Assembly (NCBI GenBank): GCA_017399485.1
Contig: JAFQCA010000025.1
Coordinates: 82,553 to 146,552 of the forward strand
Reading direction: 5' to 3'
Source of the DNA: Alistipes sp.
GTDB lineage: Bacteria > Bacteroidota > Bacteroidia > Bacteroidales > Rikenellaceae
DNA length: 64,000 nt
This document shows, one piece after another, positions 41,442-50,899 of this stretch. Position 1 is the stretch's first letter; every line of letters begins with the position of its first letter. A program made the position numbers and the translations under genes. The notes under the pieces were generated by a model. That model had not been told where the DNA came from, made no database searches, and saw nothing but the letters and a program-made list of their open reading frames with translations.

Positions 41442-42893
41442 ATGACACAGATTAAGGATTTAGAGCCCCGCTTAGTGTGGGAGCAGTTTGATGCTATAAC
41501 CCGCGTTCCGCGCCCATCGAAGCACGAGGAGCGTGTGATTGAGTTTTTGATAGAATTTGCCAAGACTCACTCTTTGGAGTGGCAACGCGACGATATAGGT
41601 AATGTGGTTATTCGTAAAGCCGCCACCGCAGGCTATGAGACGCGACCTACAGTTATTTTGCAATCGCATATGGATATGGTTTGCGAGAAAAATGCCGATG
41701 TGCAGTTCGACTTCGCGTCGGAGCCCATCCGTACCTATATCGAAGGTGATTGGGTTAAGGCTCAAGGTACAACGCTCGGTGCCGACTGCGGTATAGGTAT
41801 GGCCGCCGCATTGGCAATGTTGATTGACGATTCGGTTGAACACGGACCTCTGGAGGCTCTATTTACTGTTGATGAGGAGACGGGGCTTACAGGCGCTTTT
41901 AATCTTGGTGAGGGTATGTTGATGGGCAAATATCTCATCAACCTTGATTCGGAGGACGAGGGCGAGATTTTTATCGGCTGTGCAGGTGGTGTGGATACAG
42001 TCGCCACGTTTGAAGTTGAGCGTGAGCCCACACCTGAGGGTTATCGTTTCTATCGCTTCGATGTATCTAACTTGGTGGGAGGCCATTCGGGTGACGATAT
42101 TGAGAAGGGGCGCGCCAATTCCAATAAGATTGTTGCTCGTTTGATGTATGAGGCGCAGAGCGAGTACGGTGCTCGTTTGAGTTATATTGACGGAGGTAAT
42201 CTGCGTAATGCTATCCCTCGTGAGGCGTATGCCGTATTTGGAGTTCCGGCAAAGCATAAAGAGGCTTTTGAGGAGCGATATGAGCGTTTTGCTATGGATA
42301 TTAAGGCTGAGTTTAATATTACGGAGCCCGATATGCATCTGTCGCTAAATCCTATGCCTGCGACTGACGATGTCCTTGCAATGCCGTTACAACAATCTCT
42401 AATAGGAGCATTGGTAGGTGTACCTAATGGCGTTTTGGCAATGTCGATGGCAGTAAAGGGGTTGGTGGAGACCTCTACAAACTTGGCATCTGTAAAGTTT
42501 GAAGGTGACGATAAAATCGTAGTAACCACATCTCAGCGCTCATCGCTGGAGAGTGCAAAACTGTACGCCAAGCAGGCTGTGGAGTCTGTATTTTTATTGG
42601 CGAGTGCCGAAGTGGAGCATTCTGATGGTTATCCGGGTTGGTCACCCGACCCCAAGTCGCGATTGTTGGAGATTACGGTTGAATCATATCGTCGTCTATT
42701 TGCCACTGAGCCGAGAGTACGTGCCGTTCACGCAGGTTTGGAGTGTGGTTTGTTCTTAGAGAAGTATCCACATCTGGAGATGGTATCGTTCGGCCCGACA
42801 ATTCGAGGCGTACATTCACCTGATGAGCGATTGGAGATACCTACAGTCGATAAGTTCTGGAGGCTGTTGTGTGATGTGGTAAAGAATATATAA
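41442..42893 (+). CDS. pepD: aminoacyl-histidine dipeptidase
   Basis: 483 residues, M20-family metallopeptidase of the PepD type. MTQIKDLEPRLVWEQFDAI and FDAITRVPRPSKHEERV open the protein; LQSHMDMVCEKN holds the first zinc His, GADCGIGMA the bridging Asp, TVDEETGLTGA the catalytic Glu pair, and the inserted dimerization lid follows (about 185-390). It cleaves dipeptides such as those with C-terminal His. A terminator follows. Confidence 0.95.
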   Translation: MTQIKDLEPRLVWEQFDAITRVPRPSKHEERVIEFLIEFAKTHSLEWQRDDIGNVVIRKAATAGYETRPTVILQSHMDMVCEKNADVQFDFASEPIRTYIEGDWVKAQGTTLGADCGIGMAAALAMLIDDSVEHGPLEALFTVDEETGLTGAFNLGEGMLMGKYLINLDSEDEGEIFIGCAGGVDTVATFEVEREPTPEGYRFYRFDVSNLVGGHSGDDIEKGRANSNKIVARLMYEAQSEYGARLSYIDGGNLRNAIPREAYAVFGVPAKHKEAFEERYERFAMDIKAEFNITEPDMHLSLNPMPATDDVLAMPLQQSLIGALVGVPNGVLAMSMAVKGLVETSTNLASVKFEGDDKIVVTTSQRSSLESAKLYAKQAVESVFLLASAEVEHSDGYPGWSPDPKSRLLEITVESYRRLFATEPRVRAVHAGLECGLFLEKYPHLEMVSFGPTIRGVHSPDERLEIPTVDKFWRLLCDVVKNI

Positions 42894-42920
42894 TACAAAT
42901 AGAACAATAAATAATGTAAG

Positions 42921-42943
42921 AGGTCGGATTTCCCGACCTTTTT
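42921..42943 (+). terminator. terminator after pepD
   Basis: AGGTCGG (42921-42927) and CCGACCT (42933-42939) with a T run. The next gene starts only 15 bases later. Confidence 0.85.
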
Positions 42944-42957
42944 CGTATATTTGTTCT

Positions 42958-45396
42958 ATGCGTCACACTCTACTAATCATATTTGCTCTACTGACTCTCT
43001 GCCGTGCCGTAGCGCAGCAGACAATAGATGACGTATATCAATATAAGATTGACGATGAGCGTTTGACTGCGGAGAGTATCTACAGCGATACTTTACTGTT
43101 CTATCGCTCTATGCATCGTCATAGCGATGTGTATGGGCAAATCACCGATTATCGTTTCTCGTTTGTTGATTTTTCACGGCGAGGAGTCGAGTTCTTTCAT
43201 CGCGATGTGGTGCTTGACGGCATATCGTTGTCGCGAACCCGATTGTCGGCTTTGAGGCGTTTGGGCCTTGCCGAGAGTAATTTTGCAGGTGTTTTTTCTC
43301 AAAACGGAACGCAAGGTGGTTATGTCGGCTCTGATGAATTTTCAACAGCCGAAGGTGTTCCCGTAGATGGTGGCAATGCGGGCTTGTTCTTTTCGGGGCG
43401 TGGCTATTTGGGCGGTGTGCGAGCCGCAATACATCACTCTATGTCAAATGGTTGGAGCCTCTCGCTCTATGCATTGGGCCGTGCGGGTAGTGATTTATAT
43501 ATCGAAGGGGTGTTTCAAAACTCAGTAGATGCGGCATTGCGGTTGTCGCACAAATCCTCATCAGGAGGTACTTTTTCTGTAGTGGCTATGTTGCAAGCGG
43601 GAGAGCGAGGTCTGCGTTATGGCTCAACCGACGAGGCTTTTACTCTGACGCGCAATAACCTCTATAATCCATCGTGGGGCTATCAGGCTGGAGAGAAACG
43701 TAATTCGCGTATTAGACGCGATAACGCTCCGTTTTTGATGCTCTCCTACTCTTCTGCCATAGGCGTAGCGACTCGTATGATGCTATCGGCGGGATGTAGT
43801 GTCGATGGTCGTAGTTATTCCTCTCTGGGATGGTATGATGCCTCAACCCCGCGTCCTGACAACTACCGTTATATGCCGAGTTATTATGCCAATCCTGCAG
43901 TTGCGGCAGCGGTTGCCGATGAGTGGCGCAATGGAAATGAGAAATATGCCCAAATTGATTGGGATGAACTCTACGCTCGCAATCGTTACTCCTCACGCGG
44001 TGCGATATATGCATTGGAAGATAGGGTGAATCGGGAGGTGCAAGGGGATGCCGCACTTCGATTTGTGAGCGATATAAACTCTTCGTTATCTTTGCGTTAT
44101 GCCCTGCGTATGGGCGTTGTGTCATCCCGCAATTTCAAGCGTATGAGCGATTTGTTGGGTGCAACATATCATACCGATATTGACTATTTTCTGCTTGATG
44201 ATGATACCTTCTCGCATAAGACCGACAATGATGTTCGTAATCCTGACCGCCGTGTTGTCGACGGTGATATATTCGGATACGATTATGCTCTTACCGAGGG
44301 GCGTATATCTGCAGAGGTTGGTTTGGGCTACTCTGTCGGTAAGTGGCAAATCAATGCCGATATGGCGTTTGGTCGTAGCCTGTTTCGGCGAAATGGTCAC
44401 TTTGAAAAGGAGTTGTATGCAGGTGCTCGCTCCTTTGGGCGTTCCGATAATGTAAAGTTCTCTCCGTATGCATTACGCGCCACACTCTCTTATGCCATTG
44501 CACCGCAGCATCATCTGGAGTTTGGTGTGATGCACTCTGCTCACGCTCCTGAGATGGAGGATATGTTCCTTAATCCGCAGTATAATAATCGTATTGCCGA
44601 TAATTTGAAAATGGTGAGCCGTTCTGCGGCTGAAATTAATTATAATTTCTCTGCTGCGAATGTAGATTGTACGGTTACGGCCTATGCTCTTCAGCAGTCG
44701 GGTGAGCGTCAATTATTCAGAGCCTACGATGATTTGTCGGCTACATATTGTGATGTCGATATTGTGGATATCGCAACTCTGCATTATGGCGTGGAGGCCG
44801 CCGCTCGGGTGAAATTGTCGCGTAATCTCTTTGCTGATGCATCACTTGCTGTAGGGCGTTATATCTATAATAATAATCCAATGGTAACACTCTATGCCGA
44901 TGTCGATAACTCGGTTATCAGTTCCAACTCTCGCAGTTATATGCGTGGTTGCTATATTGGTGGAGCACCTCAAGTCGCATCAACTATTGGCCTTGAGTAT
45001 ATGACCTATCGTGGTTGGGCTGTTTCGTGTAGTGCGCAAGTGGCGGCTATGCGATATGTCGAAGCCTCTATGTTGCGCCGTACCGAGCGTGTAGCACGTC
45101 AAGCCTCTGTATCGGAAGAGATTTATCGTAGTTTTCTCTCGCAGCGTTGCCTCAATGATGCTTTTACGCTCGATACTTCTGTGTCGCGCTGGTTTAATAT
45201 CGGAGATAATCGTCTGTCTTTGACTCTCTCGGTGCGTAATCTTTTGGGGCGTGATGATATCGTTTATGGAGGATACGAGTCCTCGCGCATTCGTCACTAT
45301 AAGAGCGGTGCCAATCACGTATATATGCCGCAAGATGATATCTTGACTTATGCCTATCCGCGCACCTTTTATGGGGTAGTGTCGTGGAAATTTTAG
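42958..45396 (+). CDS. large outer-membrane beta-barrel protein, TonB-receptor-like
   Basis: 812 residues. Signal peptide MRHTLLIIFALLTLCRAVAQ. The body has many alternating strands of outer-membrane type and ends in VVSWKF, the aromatic C-terminus recognised by the BAM machinery. Late segments (VSRWFNIGDNRLSLTLSVRNLLG) look like the end of TonB-dependent receptor barrels, but I find neither a TonB box nor a plug domain of normal size. It may be a plug-less relative involved in transport or surface binding. Its start is 15 bases after the pepD terminator. Confidence 0.65.
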   Translation: MRHTLLIIFALLTLCRAVAQQTIDDVYQYKIDDERLTAESIYSDTLLFYRSMHRHSDVYGQITDYRFSFVDFSRRGVEFFHRDVVLDGISLSRTRLSALRRLGLAESNFAGVFSQNGTQGGYVGSDEFSTAEGVPVDGGNAGLFFSGRGYLGGVRAAIHHSMSNGWSLSLYALGRAGSDLYIEGVFQNSVDAALRLSHKSSSGGTFSVVAMLQAGERGLRYGSTDEAFTLTRNNLYNPSWGYQAGEKRNSRIRRDNAPFLMLSYSSAIGVATRMMLSAGCSVDGRSYSSLGWYDASTPRPDNYRYMPSYYANPAVAAAVADEWRNGNEKYAQIDWDELYARNRYSSRGAIYALEDRVNREVQGDAALRFVSDINSSLSLRYALRMGVVSSRNFKRMSDLLGATYHTDIDYFLLDDDTFSHKTDNDVRNPDRRVVDGDIFGYDYALTEGRISAEVGLGYSVGKWQINADMAFGRSLFRRNGHFEKELYAGARSFGRSDNVKFSPYALRATLSYAIAPQHHLEFGVMHSAHAPEMEDMFLNPQYNNRIADNLKMVSRSAAEINYNFSAANVDCTVTAYALQQSGERQLFRAYDDLSATYCDVDIVDIATLHYGVEAAARVKLSRNLFADASLAVGRYIYNNNPMVTLYADVDNSVISSNSRSYMRGCYIGGAPQVASTIGLEYMTYRGWAVSCSAQVAAMRYVEASMLRRTERVARQASVSEEIYRSFLSQRCLNDAFTLDTSVSRWFNIGDNRLSLTLSVRNLLGRDDIVYGGYESSRIRHYKSGANHVYMPQDDILTYAYPRTFYGVVSWKF

Positions 45397-45436
45397 TCTG
45401 ACTTACCTGTTTGTGTCGGGCTTCTTGCCCAAGCGA

Positions 45437-45468
45437 TTTGGCTAATTGGTTGCAAACCCTTATCTTTG
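45437..45468 (+). promoter_or_regulatory. promoter of obgE
   Basis: TTTG (45437-45440), 20 bases, TATCTTTG (45461-45468). Full consensus match; the leader is about 25 bases. Confidence 0.85.
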
Positions 45469-45499
45469 CAGGGGAAATAAAAGATAAAACGAATATTAT

Positions 45500-46516
45500 A
45501 TGGCAGGCTCTAATTTTGTCGATTATGTAAAGATATTTGCTCGTTCTGGTCACGGAGGTGCTGGCTCGTGCCATTTCCGTCGTGAGAAGTTTGTCGCCTT
45601 TGGTGGCCCCGATGGCGGTGATGGTGGTAAGGGAGGCAGTATTATCTTGCAGGGAGAGCGTCAATATTGGACTCTTATTCACCTCAAATATCAGCGTCAC
45701 CAATTTGCCGAGGATGGCGAGGGTGGTCACGGAGCGCGCTCTTCGGGTAAAGATGCCGAAGATATCATTATACCCGTACCTCTGGGAACGGTGGCACGTC
45801 GTGTTGTTGAGAACGAGGAGGATGGTACCACTTCGTTGGAGTATGTTGGCGAAGTTACCGAGCACGGAGAGCAGTTGGTGCTTTTGAAAGGTGGCCGAGG
45901 CGGTCTTGGTAATTGGCATTTTAAGAGTGCAACAAACCAGGCCCCGCGTTATGCTCAACCCGGCGAGGAGGGCGATGAGGGAGCCTTTATTCTGGAGTTG
46001 AAGGTGCTGGCCGATGTTGGTCTTGTTGGTTTCCCCAATGCAGGTAAGAGTACATTGCTGTCGGTTGTGTCAGCCGCCAAGCCCAAGATTGCCAACTACG
46101 CCTTTACGACACTTGAACCTAATTTGGGTATTGTCGAAGTGCGTGACCACAAATCGTTCGTTATGGCCGATATACCCGGTATCATCGAGGGTGCGCACGA
46201 GGGTAAAGGACTCGGTACGAGATTCTTACGCCACATCGAGCGCAATTCAGTATTGCTCTTTATGGTGCCAGCCGATAGCGACGATATAGCCAAGGATTAT
46301 GAGATATTGTTGGGCGAGTTGACGCAGTATAATCCCGAACTTCTGGATAAACAGCGTTTGCTGGCTATTACAAAGTGCGATATGTTGGATGATGAACTCA
46401 TCGAGCAGATGCGTCCTATGCTGCCCGAAGGTATTCCGTCGGTATTTATCTCGTCGGTTGCGGGAATGAATATCCAGCGTCTGAAGGATATGCTTTGGGA
46501 GGCCTTGCAGAAGTAA
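45500..46516 (+). CDS. obgE: GTPase Obg/CgtA
   Basis: 338 residues. The Gly-rich Obg fold covers residues 1-160 ([31 protein letters not shown]). The GTPase domain follows with G1 GFPNAGKST, switch TTLEPNLG, G3 [16 protein letters not shown], and TKCD. Obg acts in 50S assembly and stress control. The C-terminus is short (no TGS-like tail). Confidence 0.96.
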   Translation: MAGSNFVDYVKIFARSGHGGAGSCHFRREKFVAFGGPDGGDGGKGGSIILQGERQYWTLIHLKYQRHQFAEDGEGGHGARSSGKDAEDIIIPVPLGTVARRVVENEEDGTTSLEYVGEVTEHGEQLVLLKGGRGGLGNWHFKSATNQAPRYAQPGEEGDEGAFILELKVLADVGLVGFPNAGKSTLLSVVSAAKPKIANYAFTTLEPNLGIVEVRDHKSFVMADIPGIIEGAHEGKGLGTRFLRHIERNSVLLFMVPADSDDIAKDYEILLGELTQYNPELLDKQRLLAITKCDMLDDELIEQMRPMLPEGIPSVFISSVAGMNIQRLKDMLWEALQK

Positions 46517-46519
46517 AGC

Positions 46520-46629
46520 CGTATAACAAGGTGATTTTTGCGTTATGCTTGGTCGCAAAATCCTCACATACGCATAGTATGCTGTGGTTTTTCGCCCTTC
46601 GCAAGCCTTTAACTTCCTCCTGTTATACG
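46520..46629. repeat. 110-base intergenic element with terminal inverted repeats
   Basis: Ends CGTATAACAAGG (46520-46531) and CCTGTTATACG (46619-46629) are inverted copies with one extra base. Inside, GCATAGTATGC is a perfect palindrome around a centre, and a TTTTTGCG/CGCAAAA pair flanks it. No coding potential. The size and ends suggest a MITE-like or REP-like element inserted just after obgE. Confidence 0.5.
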
Positions 46630-46655
46630 ACTTTATAATCCTATGATACACAAAA

Positions 46656-46690
46656 ACGCGGGTGTCGAATTGTTCGATACCCGCGTCTGT
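46656..46690. terminator. terminator between obgE and DUF5606 gene
   Basis: ACGCGGGTGTCGAA (46656-46669) and its complement TTCGATACCCGCGT (46673-46686) form a 14 bp stem with one G-T wobble and a TTG loop; A/T flanks fit termination of the minus-strand gene and possibly of obgE. Confidence 0.8.
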
Positions 46691-46710
46691 TTTATCACGC
46701 AATAGAGAAC

Positions 46711-47133
46711 TTACTCTGCGTTCTCCTCTGTCTGCTCCTCATCAGGCAACTTAAACTCAGTGAAGCCTGCGCCTACCAAGATGTTGAACCACGAAAGAGC
46801 CTTCTTTATATCCGAAACGTGTACACGCTCGCGGTCATATTCGGGCAAAACCTCTGCGAAGTATGCCTTCATCTTCTCTGCTGACTCCTTGTGAGAGAGG
46901 CCCTCTTTGCCGCCTGTGTGAGCATACATACGAGTAAATACCTCTGCCAAAGCAATATCCTCACCCTCGGTGAACATAGAAATCTCCGACAAAGCGCTTA
47001 CGCGTGATGTAGCCGAAGCATTCATTCTGTGACCATCCACCAACGACTCAACGATGATACCTTTAGTCGATTGTGCAACATACTTATACAGGCCGGGCAT
47101 ACCCGAAATAGCCAAAATATCCTTAAATTCCAT
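46711..47133 (-). CDS. DUF5606-family protein
   Basis: 140 residues, a short Bacteroidetes-specific family of unknown function. MEFKDILAISGMPGLYKYVAQ is the usual start; KGIIVESLVDGHRMNAS and VSALSEISMFTEGE are also typical. The C-terminus is acidic. No signal or membrane helix. A -7 box (TATATTTG, CAAATATA at 47180-47187) precedes it. Confidence 0.85.
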   Translation of the reverse strand: MEFKDILAISGMPGLYKYVAQSTKGIIVESLVDGHRMNASATSRVSALSEISMFTEGEDIALAEVFTRMYAHTGGKEGLSHKESAEKMKAYFAEVLPEYDRERVHVSDIKKALSWFNILVGAGFTEFKLPDEEQTEENAE

Positions 47134-47225
47134 AGTTTATTTATGTGTTTTATTATTGTTTTCGTTTTTTTTACGTCTGCAAATATAGCAAAAAAATCTA
47201 TATATAAATAGTTTGTAATATACTT

Positions 47226-47258
47226 GTCATTACGAAGCCTCGTAGTGACGTGGCAATC
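47226..47258. repeat. compact intergenic repeat, joined ends of the 17347 family
   Basis: GTCATTACGAAG and TCGTAGTGAC are inverted copies here separated by only two bases, followed by GTGGCAATC at 47250-47258. Both end boxes of the larger element at 17347-17521 are recognisable, so this may be a deletion derivative. Confidence 0.5.
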
Positions 47259-47291
47259 ACAATAAACATAGGTAATTATATGCCAAATTAC

Positions 47292-47399
47292 ACAACCGTA
47301 GGTTGTACCTCATTTGGAGCCTTGTAAAGGCGACCAAAGCCCCTGCCTGAGGCGGGGGTTGGGGGTGGGTCAGACTTGTAAATGCGGCTAAAAGCCGCA
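47292..47399. repeat. row of four small hairpins in intergenic DNA
   Basis: ACAACCGTAGGTTGT (47292-47306), GCCTTGTAAAGGC (47319-47331), CCCCTGCCTGAGGCGGGGG (from 47340) and TGCGGCTAAAAGCCGCA (47383-47399) lie one after another. They fill most of the gap 47134-47466 before the MscS gene. REP-like elements are the simplest reading. Confidence 0.45.
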
Positions 47400-47466
47400 A
47401 CGTATGCTTAAAGAAGCAAAACGCCTTAATAGAAGTGTAATATTGTATGTAAGCACCTAAATAAAA

Positions 47467-48384
47467 TTACTCCTTTGTCAAATGTACATCCAACTGCGGG
47501 AATGGGAAGTTTGCACCGTGTTCGGGTAACTCCTTGTAGAATGCCTCGGTCACCGAATCGTAAACATCCCAATAATCTTGGTTCTTAACCCACGCGCGCG
47601 CCTCAATCACTACGGCACTATCTGCCAAAGCATCAATGCGGATATATGCTGCTGGGTCTGGTAATATTCTGTTGTCGCGTTTGATTATTGCCATCATAGC
47701 ATCGCGTATCTGGTCGTAATCATCACCATACGAAACCGATACCTTCCAACTGCAACGACGTGTAGTCGATGTCGAGTAGTTGTTTATTATCGATGTTGAT
47801 ATTGCATTGTTGGGTATGTAGATGGTTTTTTTGTCTGTGGTGTGGATGATTGTAGTAAACAATCTGATATCGGCAACCGTACCGCTCACATTCTGTGCTT
47901 CGATGTAATCACCAATGCGGTAAGGGCGCAATACTAAAATCATAATACCACCAGCAAAGTTCTGCAACGTGCCACTCAAAGCCATACCTATGGCCAAACC
48001 CATTGATGCGAAGATTGCCAGAACCGACGATGATTCAAATCCGAGAATATTGAATATTACGATAAACAGAGCCGCATAACCCAAAACCTTTGTCGCAGTG
48101 ATTGCAAATGAGCGCAACGAGAGGTCAATTTTGCGCCGAGTCAAGAACGCCTCGACAATTTTGAAGAATTTGCCTAATAACCAACGCCCTATGTAGAAGA
48201 CAACGAGCGCGATACAAACCTTTATTCCGGTCCATATCATCCACTCTACCATCTGTTGCCATACATCTTTGATGTCTATATTTGCCAACTCGGTTACGGC
48301 TTGAGTAAAACGAGCCTTCTGTACGCTGTCGGGTACAATCAAATTTTCCACTTGTGGCTCGGTCTGAAGAAATAAGTTCAACAT
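47467..48384 (-). CDS. MscS-family mechanosensitive channel
   Basis: 305 residues, the normal size of small MscS channels. Three membrane segments (about 45-68, 92-112 and 117-140) are followed by the pore helix with ASMGLAIGMALSGTLQNFAGGIMIL, the Ala/Gly-packed TM3 of MscS, then the beta domain PYRIGDYIEAQNVSGTVADI and the alpha/beta vestibule. It opens under membrane tension on osmotic downshock. Confidence 0.92.
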   Translation of the reverse strand: MLNLFLQTEPQVENLIVPDSVQKARFTQAVTELANIDIKDVWQQMVEWMIWTGIKVCIALVVFYIGRWLLGKFFKIVEAFLTRRKIDLSLRSFAITATKVLGYAALFIVIFNILGFESSSVLAIFASMGLAIGMALSGTLQNFAGGIMILVLRPYRIGDYIEAQNVSGTVADIRLFTTIIHTTDKKTIYIPNNAISTSIINNYSTSTTRRCSWKVSVSYGDDYDQIRDAMMAIIKRDNRILPDPAAYIRIDALADSAVVIEARAWVKNQDYWDVYDSVTEAFYKELPEHGANFPFPQLDVHLTKE

Positions 48385-48483
48385 ATCAATTTACTTTTAT
48401 TCTATTTATCCTTTTCGTATATCGCCGTTGCGAGCGGGCGATTTATCATCGGCAAAAATAGTTATTTTTCATATAAATATTAG

Positions 48484-48491
48484 TATCTTTG
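48484..48491 (+). promoter_or_regulatory. promoter -7 box of the CorC-like gene
   Basis: TATCTTTG at 48484-48491, 23 bases before the ATG at 48514. No clear -33 element at the right spacing. Confidence 0.6.
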
Positions 48492-48513
48492 TCACATTAA
48501 ACCGAATTTTATA

Positions 48514-49782
48514 ATGGAAATACTTATTATCATATTGCTTATATTGCTCAACGGGCTCTTTTCGATGTCTGAAGTGGCACTTATCTCTGCCCGTAAGTCT
48601 AATCTTAGGGTGCAGGCAGCGCAGGGCTCACGTTCAGCGCGTCGTGCTTTGAGCCTTGCCGAAGAGCCGGATAAGTTCCTTTCGACTGTTCAGATAGGTA
48701 TAACGCTGATAGGTATTTTGACTGGTATCTATTCTGGTGCCGCCTTTGCTACGCAGTTTGGCGATATGCTTGTGGGGTGGGGAGTTCCCTCGTCGGCAGC
48801 ATATTGGATAGCCCAGACGTTAATCGTCGTTGTTGTGACCTATCTTTCGATTGTATTTGGCGAGTTAGTTCCCAAACGTATAGGAATGAGTGCCGCCGAG
48901 AAGGTGGCCAAACGTGTTGCCCGTCCGATGTATTATCTCTCGAAGTTGGCATCACCATTTGTGTGGTTATTGTCTAAAAGCATAGAGTTGGTAGCGCGAG
49001 CATTGCGCCTGACCGATGTTGAATCTACCGTATCGGAGGCCGAGATAAAATCCATTATTCAGGAGGGTACCGAGAGCGGTGAGGTGCAAGAAGTCGAGCA
49101 GCGTATCGTGGACCGGGTATTTTCGCTCGGAGACCGTTTCGTCGGCTCTATTATGACACATCGAAACGATATGGTGTGGTTGGACGTTTCTACCTCGACA
49201 GAGCAACTGCGCCAAATAATCGCTGCGGCGCCACACTCTATCTATCCCGTTATTGATGGCAATCCGGACCGCCTGCTTGGAGTCGTTTTCCTTAAAGAGT
49301 TGTTTGGTGTTATAGCATTGGATGATTTCCACCTTGCCAATTATGTACGTGCTCCGAAGTTCTTTCACGAGCAGACCGAAGTATATAATGCATTGGAACA
49401 GATGCAGACCGAACATTTGAGTTATGGTGTGGTGTGTGATGAATATGGCGTTGTACAGGGCGTTGTTACTCTGCGCGATATATTGGAGGCGCTGGTGGGT
49501 GATATGCCCGATACCGATGAAGAGCCCCTTATTGTCGAGCGAGGCGATGGCTCTTTGCTGGTTGATGGCCGATGTCCGTTCTATGATTTCTTGTTGCATT
49601 TTGGGCTTGAGGATTGTTTCTCTCACTCCGATTATAACACCGTAAGTGGGTTGGTGCTGGATATTATGGGACACATCCCTGTCGCTGGTGAGCGTATTTC
49701 GTGGCAGAATATGGCCATCGAAGTTGTCGATATGGATGGGGCTCGTATTGATAAATTATTGATTAGTCGTACTCAAGAATGA
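48514..49782 (+). CDS. CNNM/CorC-family transporter (DUF21-CBS-CorC)
   Basis: 422 residues. DUF21 membrane domain (residues 1-190, with LLILLNGLFSMSEVALISARK at the start), then a CBS pair (about 205-325, including FVGSIMTHRNDMVWLD and YGVVCDEYGVVQGVVTLRDI), and the CorC_HlyC domain (about 335-418) with YNTVSGLVLDIMGHIP. Often annotated hemolysin; the family is linked to Mg2+ or Co2+ handling. Its last four bases overlap the dus gene (ATGA). Confidence 0.88.
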   Translation: MEILIIILLILLNGLFSMSEVALISARKSNLRVQAAQGSRSARRALSLAEEPDKFLSTVQIGITLIGILTGIYSGAAFATQFGDMLVGWGVPSSAAYWIAQTLIVVVVTYLSIVFGELVPKRIGMSAAEKVAKRVARPMYYLSKLASPFVWLLSKSIELVARALRLTDVESTVSEAEIKSIIQEGTESGEVQEVEQRIVDRVFSLGDRFVGSIMTHRNDMVWLDVSTSTEQLRQIIAAAPHSIYPVIDGNPDRLLGVVFLKELFGVIALDDFHLANYVRAPKFFHEQTEVYNALEQMQTEHLSYGVVCDEYGVVQGVVTLRDILEALVGDMPDTDEEPLIVERGDGSLLVDGRCPFYDFLLHFGLEDCFSHSDYNTVSGLVLDIMGHIPVAGERISWQNMAIEVVDMDGARIDKLLISRTQE

Positions 49783-50801
49783 AGATAGGAGATATTGATT
49801 TAGGGCATCAGCCACTCTTTCTGGCTCCGATGGAGGATGTTACCGACCCCTCGTTCCGCTATATGTGTAAGCGTTTCGGGGCGGATGTTGTTACGACTGA
49901 GTTTATCTCGTCCGATGGCTTGATTCGTGATGCTTGGAAGTCGCGCGCCAAACTCAACATCGACGAGCAGGAGCGCCCTGTCGGTATACAGATTTATGGC
50001 CATCTCATAGAGCCTATGGTCGAGGCTGCCCGCATAGCCGAGACGGCCAATCCCGATTTTATCGACATTAACTTCGGCTGCCCTGTAAAGAAGATTGCAG
50101 GTCGAGGAGCCGGTTCGGGTATGATGCGCGATGTGCCGCTTATGGTTGAGATGACGCGACAGATAGTCGAGGCTGTGCAAACTCCCGTTACCGTGAAGAC
50201 TCGTCTGGGATGGGATGAAGATAATAAAAATATTATGGATATAGCCCTGCGTTTGCAAGATACGGGCATTAAGGCCTTGACTATTCACGGACGCACCCGC
50301 TCGCAGATGTATCGCGGTGAGGCCGATTGGACTTTGATAGGCGAGGTTAAACATCACCCTTCAATCGAGATACCCATTATCGGTAATGGTGATGTCGATT
50401 CTGGCCCTAAAGCCAAGCAGATGTTCGATGATTATGGTGTCGATGGTGTAATGATTGGTCGTGCGACCTATGGCCGCCCGTGGATTTTCCGCGAGGTGAA
50501 ACATTTTATGCAGACGGGTGAGGTTATGCCGCAACCATCTGTTGTGGAGCGTGTCGCTATTGCTAAGGAGCACTTGGCAAAGTCAATCGAGATAAAGGGC
50601 GATAGGGTAGGAATTTTGGAGATGCGTCGCCACTTGTCTAATTATTTCAAGGGCCTTCCCGATTTCAAACAGACCCGCCTCAAGTTGGTTACGTTGTACG
50701 ACGTTGATGAGATAAACTCAACGCTCGACTATGTAGCCGAGCGTTGGGGTGATTTCGATATGAGCGGTGCCGTTCCGCCATCACTCTCTCACGAGATATA
50801 A
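49779..50801 (+). CDS. dusB: tRNA-dihydrouridine synthase
   Basis: 340 residues. FMN-dependent reduction of uridine in the tRNA D loop. FLAPMEDVTDPSFR binds FMN, DINFGCPVKKIAGRGAGSGM holds the catalytic Cys, KTRLGWD and GNGDVDSG bind the cofactor phosphate, and IHGRTRSQMY is typical. Closest to the DusB subgroup by its GRAxxGRPWIF element (IGRATYGRPWIF). Overlaps the CorC-like gene by 4 bases, so the two are coupled. Confidence 0.9.
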   Translation: MKIGDIDLGHQPLFLAPMEDVTDPSFRYMCKRFGADVVTTEFISSDGLIRDAWKSRAKLNIDEQERPVGIQIYGHLIEPMVEAARIAETANPDFIDINFGCPVKKIAGRGAGSGMMRDVPLMVEMTRQIVEAVQTPVTVKTRLGWDEDNKNIMDIALRLQDTGIKALTIHGRTRSQMYRGEADWTLIGEVKHHPSIEIPIIGNGDVDSGPKAKQMFDDYGVDGVMIGRATYGRPWIFREVKHFMQTGEVMPQPSVVERVAIAKEHLAKSIEIKGDRVGILEMRRHLSNYFKGLPDFKQTRLKLVTLYDVDEINSTLDYVAERWGDFDMSGAVPPSLSHEI

Positions 50802-50849
50802 CATTCTGCGCGAAGAAAATATATCCGCGTATTAAACGCGTATCAAAAC

Positions 50850-50880
50850 AAATAAGGTTGTCCATCGGACAACCTTATTT
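50850..50880. terminator. bidirectional terminator
   Basis: AAATAAGGTTGTCC and its complement, separated by ATC, form a perfect stem between convergent dus and the S9 peptidase gene. Confidence 0.9.
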
Positions 50881-50899
50881 TGTTTGTATTGAGTCTTGC

